Assembly (NCBI GenBank): GCA_031213475.1
Contig: JARUPZ010000021.1
Coordinates: 8,005,420-8,069,419, forward strand
Source of the DNA: Nereocystis luetkeana
Lineage: Eukaryota; Sar; Phaeophyceae; Laminariales; Laminariaceae
Length of the DNA stretch: 64,000 nucleotides
Reading direction: 5' to 3'
Under the pieces are notes generated by a model, which saw nothing but the letters and a program-made list of their open reading frames with translations, was not told the DNA's origin and did not search any database. This document shows positions 1-9,915 of this stretch, in pieces. The first letter of the stretch is position 1. Each line of letters opens with the position of its first letter. The translations under genes were made by a program, and so were the position numbers.

Positions 1-1141
1 AAGACAGAGATATGTCATCCTCGTGAAAAACACTAATCAATCTTCTAGTGAAGGCCATTTCTTGAGTCATTTGGCTATCTATGCTTCCTTGCCTGAAATA
101 AATAATTGAATAATAAATAAATTGTTTTCGAAAGAAAGCATGTTTTGCGAGTTTTTTGTGGTACTCGCTCGCAGCTAGCTTCGAATGTAATACACGAAAA
201 CACCTCGTTCGTGAGTCGTTTCATCATGCTGCCTGCGGCTGCTGTTTGGTACAATACACCCGACGCTCTCACAGACCCAATCATGAGGATGCATCATTTC
301 ATTGTCGCGGGCTGCAGCTTCCAATCAATGAAGAACTAACTCTGTGTGTGGCTGTCCGCAAGTAAGTGAAGTGAAATGCAAGAGCTCGGTTGAGGGTTGT
401 TTTTCTCTCATTTTGTGCGCCCGAAAGTTCGAACAATTTCGACCACTCACTGAAGCACCCCGAGGTAGGTGTAAGCACCTCTCGGCTAGGAATCCCGAGA
501 GAAACACAAAGGGTTGCGATGAACCTCTCACGAGTCACAGTCGCTCCCCGGTTAGCACGAACCAGCCGAAGTTTTAGACAAACAAGAAGAGCTGGACCAA
601 CCATGGAGCGGCCAATCAATCATGGAGTCGTTGTTGTTGTTGTTGTTGTTGTTCTCACATTAACTCGCACTTCAATGCAGTCCGTGGTCGCAGGACAGGC
701 TTCAATAACTCTGGAGTGACTGGAAGAAATACCTCAAGTAAAAAACAGAGGCAAAAACAAAAAACAAGGATACGCACTCCACCACTGCGCAGACCAGGGA
801 AGCAAAAAGGACACTATTAATATTCATAGCAGACAAAAACCTAAAAAAAAAGATGAAGCTAAGCAAAAAAAAAACTAAACTAAACGAAAACAGAAGCAGA
901 AAGATAGCAAAACGCAAAAAAAGGCTAAACGGACCATACTAACAAACACACAAAGAGGTACAAACGGGAATGAAAGAAAAATGAAAAAAAAGAAGGGACA
1001 AAAAAGCGATAATCACGGGCGGGGGGGAAATATAATACCAAAGGCAGGCACTGGAGCATACAGACACGCAAAGTTGCCCAGATGGCACCATGCTAGTTAC
1101 TTGGGTCTCAAAGAAGGGAGTGCATCATGACGTTGATGGCC
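1..1141. other. No gene recognised; (GTT)n and A-rich tract
   Basis: Nothing recognisable as coding. A GTT microsatellite lies at about 628-653, a strongly A-rich stretch at about 730-1010, and a G8 run near 1020. Short open frames overlap on both strands and show no family features. Confidence 0.6.
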
Positions 1142-1520
1142 CTAACCAGGCTTCAGTCTGTTGGGCAGACCGCCTCCCCCCCCCCCCCCCCCGCCATTCC
1201 CCCTCGTCCCCCTTTCGCCCCCCCATTCTTCCCTGCCATTCTGCACTCTCGCGTTGGCGTCAACGGCTGTGGTCGTTGTTGCAGCTATTCTATGCCGTTC
1301 TGCCGATGCCTCCTTCTCATCTGTATGCCATTTATTTCCGCATGAAGGCCTCCGCCCCTTCCTCGACCCGTCGGAACCATCTGCCGGCTTTCTGTGCTGC
1401 CTCGCGCCACCCTTCGAGCTTGATGCCGAACTCCTTGAGGTCCTCTTCAAGGTACCTCATCCAGTCCCACTCCTGTCCTCCGGAGTAACCCTTACCCCCA
1501 ACCATCTCCCCAAACATCAC
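1142..1520 (-). pseudogene. Probable LINE-type ORF2 C-terminal relic
   Basis: On the minus strand the frame from about 1520 to 1335 reads as a W-rich helical segment (GGQEWDWMRYLEEDLKEFGI, then W-R-E-A-A, then GRWFRRVEEGAEAFMRKWH across a frame change). The arrangement of W..L..DL, W..AA..R..W resembles the tail that follows the reverse transcriptase of many non-LTR retrotransposons. The frame then shifts near 1335 and runs into a glycine-rich stretch coded by the C17 tract at 1176-1192. No RT domain is visible upstream, so this would be a short 3' fragment of a broken element. The family assignment is from memory of similar sequences and is weak. Confidence 0.35.
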
Positions 1521-2147
1521 CCTCTTCGGCAGTCGTATATCTCGTTAACCACTGCGAATTAGGACCTAAAATTTGGAGGCACTGACCCTGACATATCAGC
1601 GCATGTATGTGCAAAAAAAGTACGACGTAGACGTGGACAAAAGTACTGCGGAACTACTCTGTACCACCAGGTAATAAATATAATAATGAAATTCCTGAAA
1701 AAAAAACAAAAAACACTGTGAGATCGAAAATTGACTCATATTTTCAAGCTCGGTGTGATGCTACTATGTTAATTTAATACCTACCTGGTACTACTGCTCT
1801 TGACACGACTGTGTTGCCGTCCGTAGTGATTACTCGGTCACGCGTTCCACTAGGTGCTGTGTGCGTAGGTGTTTAGAGTTGTGCCACTCATCATCGCAGG
1901 CTTGGTTGGAAGCAGTCTCCCCGATTTCAGAAAATAAATACCTGCTCAATATTATTTCTTGCAAGCTGTACCTACCAGGTACTGATTATCCACCACCGCC
2001 TGGACTCTACATGCCATGACGTTATGATAGCATGCTTCGTAAAAAGAGTGAGGCTTTCCGTATACATACGTGGGGAAGAGCCGGCTTCCGGCTTCCGGCT
2101 CCCGTCGTCGCTCGGGAACCGGAGACGTGAGCCGTGGGCTTTTCTGA
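1521..2147. other. Unassigned; two TACCWGGTA palindromes
   Basis: No coding signal. Contains the 9-bp palindrome TACCTGGTA at 1782-1790 and TACCAGGTA at 1973-1981, members of the window-wide motif set described in the findings. Confidence 0.5.
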
Positions 2148-2246
2148 GTTAACCCCTTTAGAACCGCAGTCCCGTTTTAGAGACAAACTACTTGAAATTT
2201 GTGTCGTATGTCCCCAAAACGGGACTGCGGTTCTAAAGGGGTTAAC
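2148..2246. mobile_element. Hairpin MITE, family 2, copy a
   Basis: A 99-bp near-perfect inverted repeat. It begins GTTAACCCCTTTAGAACCGC and ends with the reverse complement of that sequence. Only a short spacer near 2190-2205 is not palindromic. The same arms recur at 2247-2335, 5213-5306 and 49603-49694, so this is a family and not one isolated palindrome. Confidence 0.8.
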
Positions 2247-2335
2247 TTTAGAACCGCAGCCCCGTTTTGGGGACAAACTATTTGAAATTTGACTGGTATG
2301 TCCCCGAAATAAATGGGGCTGCGGTTCACAAAGGC
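2247..2335. mobile_element. Hairpin MITE, family 2, copy b (tandem, degenerate)
   Basis: Directly abuts copy a, head to tail. The left arm TTTAGAACCGCAGCCCCG pairs with a right arm CGGGGCTGCGGTTC that is interrupted by AAATAAAT and has lost the outer GGGGTTAAC. Both arms share the T-to-C/A-to-G difference (GCAGCCCC against GGGGCTGC), so arm pairing was kept while the sequence changed. Confidence 0.7.
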
Positions 2336-2898
2336 GAGGGAAGGCATTCTGCGAAACACAGATATCGTCAGACTTGCTTACACGTATACTGATTTACACT
2401 ACCGCCGGGCTATCGTACTGCTGAACTACCACCCAGTCCCGCAATACAGAAACTAAATTTAGCACTGAGGGGCGCGAGCTCAATGTTGTTCTTGGCTTTC
2501 CAAGGAAAAAAGTAGACGTTCAGTCAGAAGCAAACCGCACCTACCTAACCTACTGGGGTGCCGTCGGTGCCGGCGACGACTGGTCTCTTTCCACATTCAA
2601 ATTCGCAACAACGCCAACTAACTACCGCAAAACTGCCACTTCACAAAAAAAAAAAGTCAGGCAGACTGATAACAGCGCTCGAATACATGCATTTCATCGA
2701 GGGCAAAATAACCAATTTAAAATTATGACATTTTTATAATTCGACTCGAAATCGACGATATATCGTCGGCGAAAGCTCGAAAACACCACCTTTTTACACT
2801 GTACCTCTCTCTGGTATATCTGCTAACTTCAGTAATACCACCGGAAATTGGTGGAGATGTTTCTGGGGGAACCACGAGAAGATCGATATCATCAGGTA
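2336..2898. other. Unassigned left flank of S1
   Basis: No gene recognised. This sequence lies left of the S1 start and is absent at the corresponding side of S2, which is occupied by an LTR retrotransposon. Confidence 0.5.
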
Positions 2899-2943
2899 TC
2901 AGTTTTATTCATCAATTCGTCACCCAACACGAGATACATAGTT

Positions 2944-3190
2944 GAGAGGATATACCCGCGGCCATGTTAGTTCAGTTTGCGCGTTGGTTTTAGCTCGTGT
3001 GCGCTTTCTTCGTCTGGTGTATTTTGAGGCAGCCGAATTTTCGATTTTTTTTTGTTTTTCGGATCTTTCTAGGGCTCCAGCACCTTTCTGTGACCACGGA
3101 CTCCTTCGTCAGAGAGTTAATGTGAGAACAACAACAACAACGACAACGACAACGACAACAACAACAACAACAACAACAACAATAACAACA
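2944..3190 (+). repeat. Dispersed retroposon-like repeat B, (CAA)n tail
   Basis: About 245 bp starting GAGAGGATATACCCGCGGCC and ending in a CAA tail (3127-3190). A second copy is at 7323-7517, and S2 carries both. The 3' CAA tail and varying tail length are typical of a retroposon. It holds the TGTGACCACGG motif at 3088. Confidence 0.75.
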
Positions 3191-3263
3191 AGTTTTCTTC
3201 TATCGGGAAAGTTATGAGTGGTCCATGTTGAAGATCATGCTGCACATTGTCGGATGGCAAGAG

Positions 3264-3327
3264 AAATAATAACAACAACAACAACAACAACAAGGGCCTA
3301 ACCCTAACCCTAACCCTAACCCTAACC
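3264..3327 (+). repeat. (CAA)n joined to telomere-type (CCCTAA)n
   Basis: A run of CAA units at 3264-3292 passes directly into GGGCCTAACCC and about five CCCTAA units (to about 3327). CCCTAA/TTAGGG is the telomere repeat of many stramenopiles. Here it is interstitial and short. S2 has the same junction at 47655-47713 with one more CAA unit. Confidence 0.85.
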
Positions 3328-3857
3328 TTGTTTCTATTTTTTGTTTTTTGGGGGGGAGGGGTCGGTCATACCTCTCGAATAAAAAACAAAGCAAAAAGCC
3401 GGGACGACATGTCTCGGTCGGTTGATGCATGGACAACACCGCCGCCGTGCCCAAATTTCATGTCCAACGGCAAAAGAATGGGCGCTGCATGGCCGACCTC
3501 CTGAATCGCCGGGGCTTGGCTGGCCCAGCTCTTGGCGTTTTTGTTTTTTGTCGGATAAAACATTTAGAGATTCGGTACACCGAACACCCAGGAACCAGGG
3601 GACTTTTGAGTGCCAGCGTCCCCACAATAACTCCCCAGACTGCTACTATAATATATAATATATATGGTGGTCCGCAAATGATGCCTCCTCTTTGCGGAAG
3701 GCGTACAAACGACCAGTTAGCGGCTGACCCGTCGGGTGATGCTCGGGACGATGGCTGGTGGTGAGAAACACCCCGAACCAGGCCGACCAGAAAAAAACTG
3801 TGCGCCCAACAATTGATGGTCTACTCTGCTAAATTGCTTGCGTACCAATGAACTGTG

Positions 3858-4135
3858 CAAGTATCGCTGTGTGTGGCGTATTTTTGTGACCACAGGGACT
3901 ATCTTTCTCTATTATTACGGGGGACCATAGTTAATACCAGGTAGGACCTACGGTATTCATAAAACCCTACATATTTAACCATTTTTACCAACAATACTTG
4001 GTCCTATTAACTATGGTCCCCCGTGAGAATAGGGTCGAACTATCAGCACGGACTCTGGTTGGTTGTTGTGTTGGATGCCGATGGGAAGAAGGAACGGTTT
4101 AATGTGAAGATCACCCACATGTTTTGACAACGAGG
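3858..4135 (+). repeat. Dispersed repeat C, split by a MITE
   Basis: The segments around TTTTGTGACCACAG (3880) and GCACGGACTCTGGTTG to TTTAATGTGAAGA (4045-4110) match 29490-29640. In this copy a family 1 MITE sits in the middle (3915-4027). In the 29.5-kb copy that position has no MITE, so the MITE is a later insertion. Confidence 0.65.
3915..4027. mobile_element. MITE family 1 (TA-target hairpin)
   Basis: Terminal inverted repeat TTACGGGGGACCATAGTTAA at the left and its complement at the right, here ending CCCCCGTGA, with a left TA at 3913-3914. The left arm contains a 7-bp insertion giving TACCAGGTA at 3935-3943. The insertion is absent from the S2 copy (48306) and from all other family members. 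Confidence 0.85.
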
Positions 4136-4419
4136 CGTTGTGTGTGGTGTGTGCTGGGATATCACGGTATCCTACTGATTCGAATATCTGTACACGAGTT
4201 AGTTACGCGATTGATAATATTACTGCTAGTAGTTCAGTTTGCCCATTTAATTTAATTTCATATGTGCGCTGTCTTCGGTATTCAATTTCATACATGCGTA
4301 TGTGCTTCGTATCGTGTACCAGGTATTTTTTGGGTGGAAAGAAGGGTAGTTTCCAAGATAAATTTTGATTTTCTATTCGTTTCTTCGGAGCTTCCCAGGG
4401 CTACAGCACCTTGTGTGAC

Positions 4420-4745
4420 CACGGACACCATCTATCTCCGGTTGCTCGGTAGGAAGTCTGCGTGCCAATCAAGATCAATTTCGTTGGTTCAAGTCTCGGT
4501 GAGCAATATCTCTGTATGTAGCGACTTTTTCTTGCTTTAAAAAAATGATTAGCGGAAAAAGCGAGAGCGTGAGCTACTAATAATAGCTACGTATACATTT
4601 GATGAAAATCGACGAGCGGTGGGAATGCCGAACCCTATGCGCGACAAAATATAAACAGGCGCGTGCCGGGGGAGAGAAAGGAAGGCACCTGTGACCACGG
4701 CTTGTCCCGAAGATCTATGAGGGTAAAACCTCCCTCGAGGGAAAA
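4420..4745 (+). repeat. tRNA-derived SINE, copy 1
   Basis: The head has a polymerase III A-box-like TTGCTCGGTAGG (about 4440) and B-box GGTTCAAGTCTC (about 4487). The body starts GAGCGTGAGCTACTAATAAT and includes GCACCTGTGACCACGGCTTG, ending in TGAGGGTAAAACCTCC. The body recurs at 7664-7975, 12745-13045 and 28160-28465. Confidence 0.75.
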
Positions 4746-5212
4746 GTGTGAAAGTGTGATGTTTGAGTGAAAAAAAATGAAAAAAACAAATCAAGAGTTA
4801 AAGAACAAGACCTCGTACCGATGTGATTTTCAGACATTATTGACGGACCCAAAGTCGAGATGACTTCCACACTATAATGATCCATGTTGGAGATCATGCT
4901 GCACATTGTCGGATGGCAAGAGAAAAAATAATATTAATGAGCGTAGTCGAATTCATTTCGACTTGTTAAAAATGAAACAAATTCGATTTAACAAAGACTC
5001 ACTTGGCTTCGGGCAGATGTATGTTCCTCAATATTTGACCCCACCCCTCATATATTTTGAATTCCATACCACTAGACAGGAAGCTTCAAATTTTGGTTTT
5101 TCGTATTTTTTCCATCGGCAGTTCAGATTTTTCCTTGGGCTTCGGTGCCTATGTGTGGTAACGGATTTCTTGATCTGAGTGTTATTGTGAGATCAACAAC
5201 ACACAACAAACT

Positions 5213-5306
5213 ACCCTTTAGAACCGCAGTCCCGTTTTGGGGAAAAACTACACCAAATTTGAGTGGTTTGCCCCCAAAACGGGACTGCGGTTCCAAAGGG
5301 GTGAAC
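5213..5306. mobile_element. Hairpin MITE, family 2, copy c
   Basis: Arms CCTTTAGAACCGCAGTCCCG and its complement around a 30-bp spacer. It lies just after a CAA-rich stretch. The S2 counterpart is 49603-49694. Confidence 0.8.
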
Positions 5307-5414
5307 GAGTATTTCGTTAGTACCAGGTCTAGAGGAGCACCTTCGTAGAGCAGCGCATTACGTTTTTATAAGGCAGAACGTGGCGACGAGAAACGAACGT
5401 GGCGACGAAAAGAA

Positions 5415-5415
5415 C

Positions 5416-5462
<47 letters not shown>
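5415..5462 (+). repeat. (ACAG)n microsatellite
   Basis: Twelve CAGA/ACAG units. S2 has one more unit at 49807-49857. Confidence 0.95.
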
Positions 5463-5809
5463 TCATCGGAAGAGGCAAAACCCGCGAAGAGGTAAGGGGG
5501 CGCATTTTAAGTTCGCTGCACTTGGCACAGCGACAGTGTATGAAGGTTGCGCGTGTTTATAAAGTTTTAGTTGCATTATCATTATGCCCTCAGCGCGGGG
5601 GGGGATGGGGGTAACAACGGGGAGTGTTTCACCTTTTTTTGTTAGATGGAGGTTCCCCCTCCCCCAAGCTTTGGAGGTAACTACGAGGTGTTGCTGGGCT
5701 ACAGTTAATCGTGTGCACTCCTGCGACTACGGATTTCATCGTATTGTGGCGATGAGCTGTTGTGAGAAAAACCACAACAACGCTGGCAACTTGGAATCAC
5801 GAATGATTT

Positions 5810-6345
5810 ACGTCCTGTTCTCGTGCAGCGGTCAGTGCTGCTGTAGTAGTACTGGTCCTACATGCAAGGGTGGCCAGGAGGGCAAGTATCAGTCATCGGG
5901 ACATCATCAGGGTTTGTTTTTGCTTGTCCCGAGGGCATGGAGAGCTTAACTTCCCTTTTTGGGCTTTCGCTTGTCACAAAACATGGAGGGTACACTCTAG
6001 ACCGGTGTTGTTTCAATGACCCTGCAGAGTGGAGATAGAACAGCGGCAAAATTCTGCCGCTGGTACTGCGGGTCTCGGAACAAACGCAGGTCGCTGCCGT
6101 GTCTTCTGTCTGTGGTCTGCCATGGGTGTCTGCTTGATCACGTCTCGTTTCCGTTTGGTTTTCGTTTCCATCGAGTGTATTTTTGTCCCTGTTTCCTTAT
6201 TTTACCGATACTATCCTCCAGTATATGTATATCACAGGTAACAGGTGGATGTATACAGAACAGCAGCGGCAGTGTCATACTTCCGTTCCCCTCGCTGCCT
6301 CGGCAAGGAATGCTGCGAGGCATGCCCTATCAGGCTAATAGCGAG
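5810..6345 (+). CDS. Possible cysteine-rich exons, unrecognised
   Basis: Three short stretches have closely spaced cysteines and plausible splice borders. About 5826-5905 reads GQCCCSSTGPTCKGGQ. About 6029-6089, between CTGCAG and ACGCAG/GTCGCT, reads AKFCRWYCGSRNKR. About 6258-6342 reads CLGKECCEACP before GTAGGT. I could not join them into one frame with confidence or find a start with a signal peptide. In S1 one codon in the first stretch is Gly (GGC), where S2 has Cys (TGC at 50278). This could be a small secreted protein gene or chance. It does not match the module of the 14-kb gene. Confidence 0.2.
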
Positions 6346-7180
6346 TGGGGTAGGTCTTTCTGGCGGGTGTAAGGCCGGACTCACCCTCAAGGAGTGATAC
6401 CTTCTTGCTGCTGCCTGTGGCCGCGACGCTCAGGCGGCAGTAGAGTTGGGTCGTACGTGGTGCGTCAGGCACGGAGACCTACGATTCGCGCGTCTTTTTA
6501 GGCAGCTGCGGCAGAGCAGCAATGCTCAATCGGGGGGTCCGTGCGCGGAGGCAGGCGCCACCACAGGCCACACTACGGCACAGTCTATTGCGCCGGTAGG
6601 AGGCTGGATTCGACGACGAGGGAGGAGGGAGACTGAGCGTCGACGTGCGGGGAAGAGACGGATTGACCTCCCCCTGCGCGAGAATTTTTATTTCCCAGAT
6701 CAGAACCGCAAGTGCGAGGAGCATTTTGTTTTTCAGGATGACGGAGAAAGGGAAACGACTGGAAGGGAATGGCAACGAGTGCACGCGCAAAGGAGCGGGT
6801 GGATTGGGCCAACGCGATGATGCGGCCATCCATGAAGAGCGGCAGGAAGACGGTGCATGGAGACCCATGATTTGCGCGCACACTATCATCACGAGAGAAG
6901 CAGTCATAGTTTGTTTTTTCCTGGTATTGTTTTTCACGAGGCAGAATAGTATCTACCCGTACTCGTCACTGGTCTTCGTAGTTTAACGAGTTGTATACCC
7001 TTCATGGGGAGTAACCTACGCAATTATCAGGGACGTGGTATCCTAACTGTGCTGCACCTTTTTGTGTCAGACAGTCCAGGAAGAGATGGCGATCGTTGAT
7101 ATTCGTGTGGTAGTAAGGTTCGATTGCTCCTTTTTTCACTGCATATCCGCGAGTCTACACTCTGACAGCACTCCAGATAG
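5995..7180. other. Unusually conserved S1/S2 block with overlapping ORFs
   Basis: I count only about two substitutions between S1 and S2 across this block, against 0.7-1.4% in neighbouring parts. It holds a 152-codon open frame on the minus strand (6479-6937), a 124-codon and a 113-codon frame on the plus strand (6446-6820; 6645-6986, the latter ending in a hydrophobic stretch IVCFFLVLFF). None has a motif I recognise, and strand and frame cannot be chosen from sequence alone. It may hold an unrecognised gene or a gene-conversion tract. Confidence 0.3.
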
Positions 7181-7322
7181 CAGGCAGGTGTGTTCCTCTT
7201 TCGTTTTCACGACTACCGTGCGTTTCGTAGGGTGCAGGCAGCAAATCAGACAGCATCCGCTGTAGTCAGCAGCCACGAGTTGGTTAGTGGTGGGAACGGG
7301 GGTAGTCTTCTATGTTATAGTT

Positions 7323-7517
7323 CAGAGGATATACCCGCGGCCATGTTAGTTCAGTTTTGCACATTGGTTTTATCTTTTGTGCGCTTTTTCCGTCTCGTGT
7401 ATTTAAGGCAGCCGAATTTTCGTTTTTTTTTGTTTTTCGGATCTTCCTAGGGCTCCAGCACCTTTGTGTGACCACGGACTCCTTCGTCAGAGAGTTAATG
7501 TGAGAACAACAACAAAC
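7323..7517 (+). repeat. Dispersed retroposon-like repeat B, second copy
   Basis: Begins CAGAGGATATACCCGCGGCC and ends AATGTGAGAACAACAACAAAC. It is colinear with 2944-3190, with a shorter CAA tail and a 3-bp loss in the TATTTTGAGGC segment. Confidence 0.75.
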
Positions 7518-7663
7518 AACAACTCGTACGCATTCCTTTGCCCTTTGTGTATCATAGCATACGTATTGCCGACGTGTTCAGTCCGTTTAAACTACTACTA
7601 CTATCTACGACTACACTGAAGACGAGACGGCTAGATATATTTCTTTAGCCATCACCTATATTT

Positions 7664-7975
7664 TCCAGCCGAACTCGTAGGAGGTTTTACCTTCGGCGAT
7701 ATTTGGACTAGCCGCGGTCACAGGTGGTGTCGTCCCTTCTCCCCCCCGGTGTCTTTACCTTTTTTTTTTGTCGCGCATAGGATTCAGCCTTCCCACTGCT
7801 CGTCGATTTTCATCGAATGTAGCTAACTCACGCTCTCGCGCTTTCCGCCAATCAATTTATTTATGTAAGAAAAAGTCCCTACGAGCATGCACTCGGTGGG
7901 ACTTGAACCCACGAACTTAAACTTGATAGGCACGCAGGCCACCTACCAAGCCACCGGGGACGCCGATATAGCTCT
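7664..7975 (-). repeat. tRNA-derived SINE, copy 2
   Basis: On the minus strand the head (7975-7885) has A-box TGGCTTGGTAGG and an exact B-box GGTTCAAGTCC with a 5-bp T-stem (GTGGG/CCCAC). The acceptor stem does not pair, so it is not a working tRNA. The body then matches the SINE at 4420. The head side is followed by a TAG microsatellite. Confidence 0.75.
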
Positions 7976-7982
7976 TAATAAT

Positions 7983-8018
7983 AGTAGGAGTAGTAGTAGT
8001 AGTAGTAGTAGTAGTAGC

Positions 8019-8053
<35 letters not shown>

Positions 8054-8055
8054 AA

Positions 8056-8096
<41 letters not shown>
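7983..8096 (+). repeat. (TAG)n microsatellite
   Basis: About 37 TAG units with a few AAG/CAG interruptions. S2 carries a longer tract (about 52383-52513). The translated homopolymers in all frames are artefacts of the repeat. Confidence 0.95.
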
Positions 8097-8097
<1 letters not shown>

Positions 8098-8099
8098 AT

Positions 8100-9808
8100 C
8101 GACAGGACTGAGCGAACAACGCGTGTTTTCACGATTATTTTTCATCTACTCTTGGATCAACTATGCTACAGCAGTTAGTTGCTGAACATCCGAACACCAT
8201 GATTGTACAGTACGCGACATCCCTCAAGAACTTCATATTTTCACTCAGTCCCGCGTCGTGTTTCCTCTACAATTTCAGCAGAAATGCTTAAAGCCAAATT
8301 CTTATTGGGAGGAGAGGTGCAAAGCGCCAATTTCTTAAGTAAGTGTAAAATTCTTGTTTTGCAAAGCAAGGCGTTCAATGCGACCTTCGTTTTGCTTGGG
8401 CGGTAACCAAGAATGTTTTTTTCTCCACACCAGGGCATCGATCACTCATAATGTACCGGATATTTATTACGAACGATGCTCTTCAGGACTGCAGGCATCA
8501 AAGTTCATCTTGGCTACCTTCAACGACTCTGCTGTAGCACGACTCGTACATGCTGGTAGGGGTTATGGTCACTCAATCGATCTGGTCTGCCTACGTTACG
8601 CACGTTGGGCGTCGATGCTCCCCCCCTGCTTCTAATTGCCGTTTTTTCTCCGCCTGCTTGTGAATCTCCCAGCTGACTGTTGTTGTTCTGCCCACCTACT
8701 CCGACTACCCCCTCTGTCTCCTCTTCGTCGTTACCCTCTAGTAAAAACCACGCACCCACCACCGCACTTGTTTCCGTGCCGTATGATATGCACATAACGG
8801 TAGCTTCATGCTCCGCACGCTTTGGCCTTCTTCAAGATGCACACGGTAGTCGTGCACTTCTTTTCGTGCGCTCCTGACTCTGTGCGAGTGATCAGGCCAT
8901 CAAACCACCCCATGAATAGTCTCACTAACGCACCACGTTTCACTAAAGATTTGTCTAGAGCAGGTGGTCTCGACTCTTGAAGACGAAACCCATCCGGAAT
9001 AACCATCTCGATTGCCTCTTCCTACCGTGACATGTCGTCTTTGTCGTCCAGCAGAGTCAGCGGTTATTTACCGTTGTCAGAGACATCTGCGTGTCAGACG
9101 ATGCATGCAGTACAGGACACCACCCACCACCGACCGCACTGTTTCCATTCGCATCGAAAAAGAAAAAGAAGAAATGGTGTTGCAATATAATTTTTTGCAT
9201 GCTTGCAGAGGGAAAAGGACTTTGTTTGTTGAACCAAAACAAAAAATATAAAAACCGTCACAAGTGAGGACGGTTTAGAAGCAAAGGCAGTCCGTGGCGG
9301 GGGGCCTGAGGTGGCCTTGGGGCATGTTTGGGCAGATTCTTTTTTTTCAGGAGTGCAGTGCATTCAGCCAGGTTCTTGCCTGCCGACCGCCTTGCACTTC
9401 CCAGATTCTAGTTATTATTTCCTCCTCGAGTCCAGCACATACGCTTACGTACCTGTAAATTCTTTAATTTCCGAAAATCTCAGCCTGACATTCTTAACTG
9501 CAAGATTATTTAGTGGTGTCGCGTACTGTATCTCGAGAACTTCCGTTAGTTGTAGACGCCTATAATTTTTTAAGGGGATTGCTCCCCATCGGTTGGTTTG
9601 AAATCCCGAGGTATATACATTATAGGCCAGGACTGATAGACTAGGTTACACTACAAATAGATGTCCCAAATTCGTGTTTTTTTTGCCTGTATCTTGATAA
9701 CATTTACGAAATATAAACATCAGAAACTCCGCCAGGCTGGCATTGTTTTTCACGCGTTCAAACCAGCCTGGATATATATATATATTATATATATGATATA
9801 TGACACTA
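8100..9808. other. No gene recognised
   Basis: Short open frames only. The S1 and S2 versions differ here by about 1.4% plus several indels, including a 15-bp difference near 8288 and the MITE found only in S2 (53150-53254, empty site at about 8740 here). This rate is the highest seen in the duplication and argues against strong coding constraint. Confidence 0.5.
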
Positions 9809-9913
9809 TTACGGGGGGGCATAGATAATAGGACCAAGTATTGTAAGTAAAAATGGCTAAATATATAGGTGTTTATGTGTACCATAGGTCCTAGTAACTA
9901 TGGTCCCCCGTAA
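9809..9913. mobile_element. MITE family 1
   Basis: TTACGGGGGGGCATAGATAA at the left, complement ending CCCCCGTAA at the right, with TA on both sides (9807-9808 and 9914-9915). The right TA is followed at once by CCTGGCA, an 8 of 9 match to the TACCWGGTA motif. Confidence 0.88.
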
Positions 9914-9915
9914 TA

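Noticed and set aside
1090-1562. Plus-strand proline-rich frames near 1.1-1.5 kb
   Set aside because: They are complements of the LINE-like tail and the poly-C tract.
3297-3327. Chromosome end
   Set aside because: Only about five CCCTAA units, internal, and duplicated with surrounding sequence in S2.
7885-7975. Functional tRNA gene on the minus strand
   Set aside because: A and B boxes are good, but the acceptor stem and anticodon arm do not pair, and a SINE body follows in several copies.
7983-8110. Poly-Ser, poly-Thr and similar open frames over the TAG repeat
   Set aside because: They exist only because a TAG/CTA trinucleotide array has no stop in some frames. Length varies between S1 and S2.
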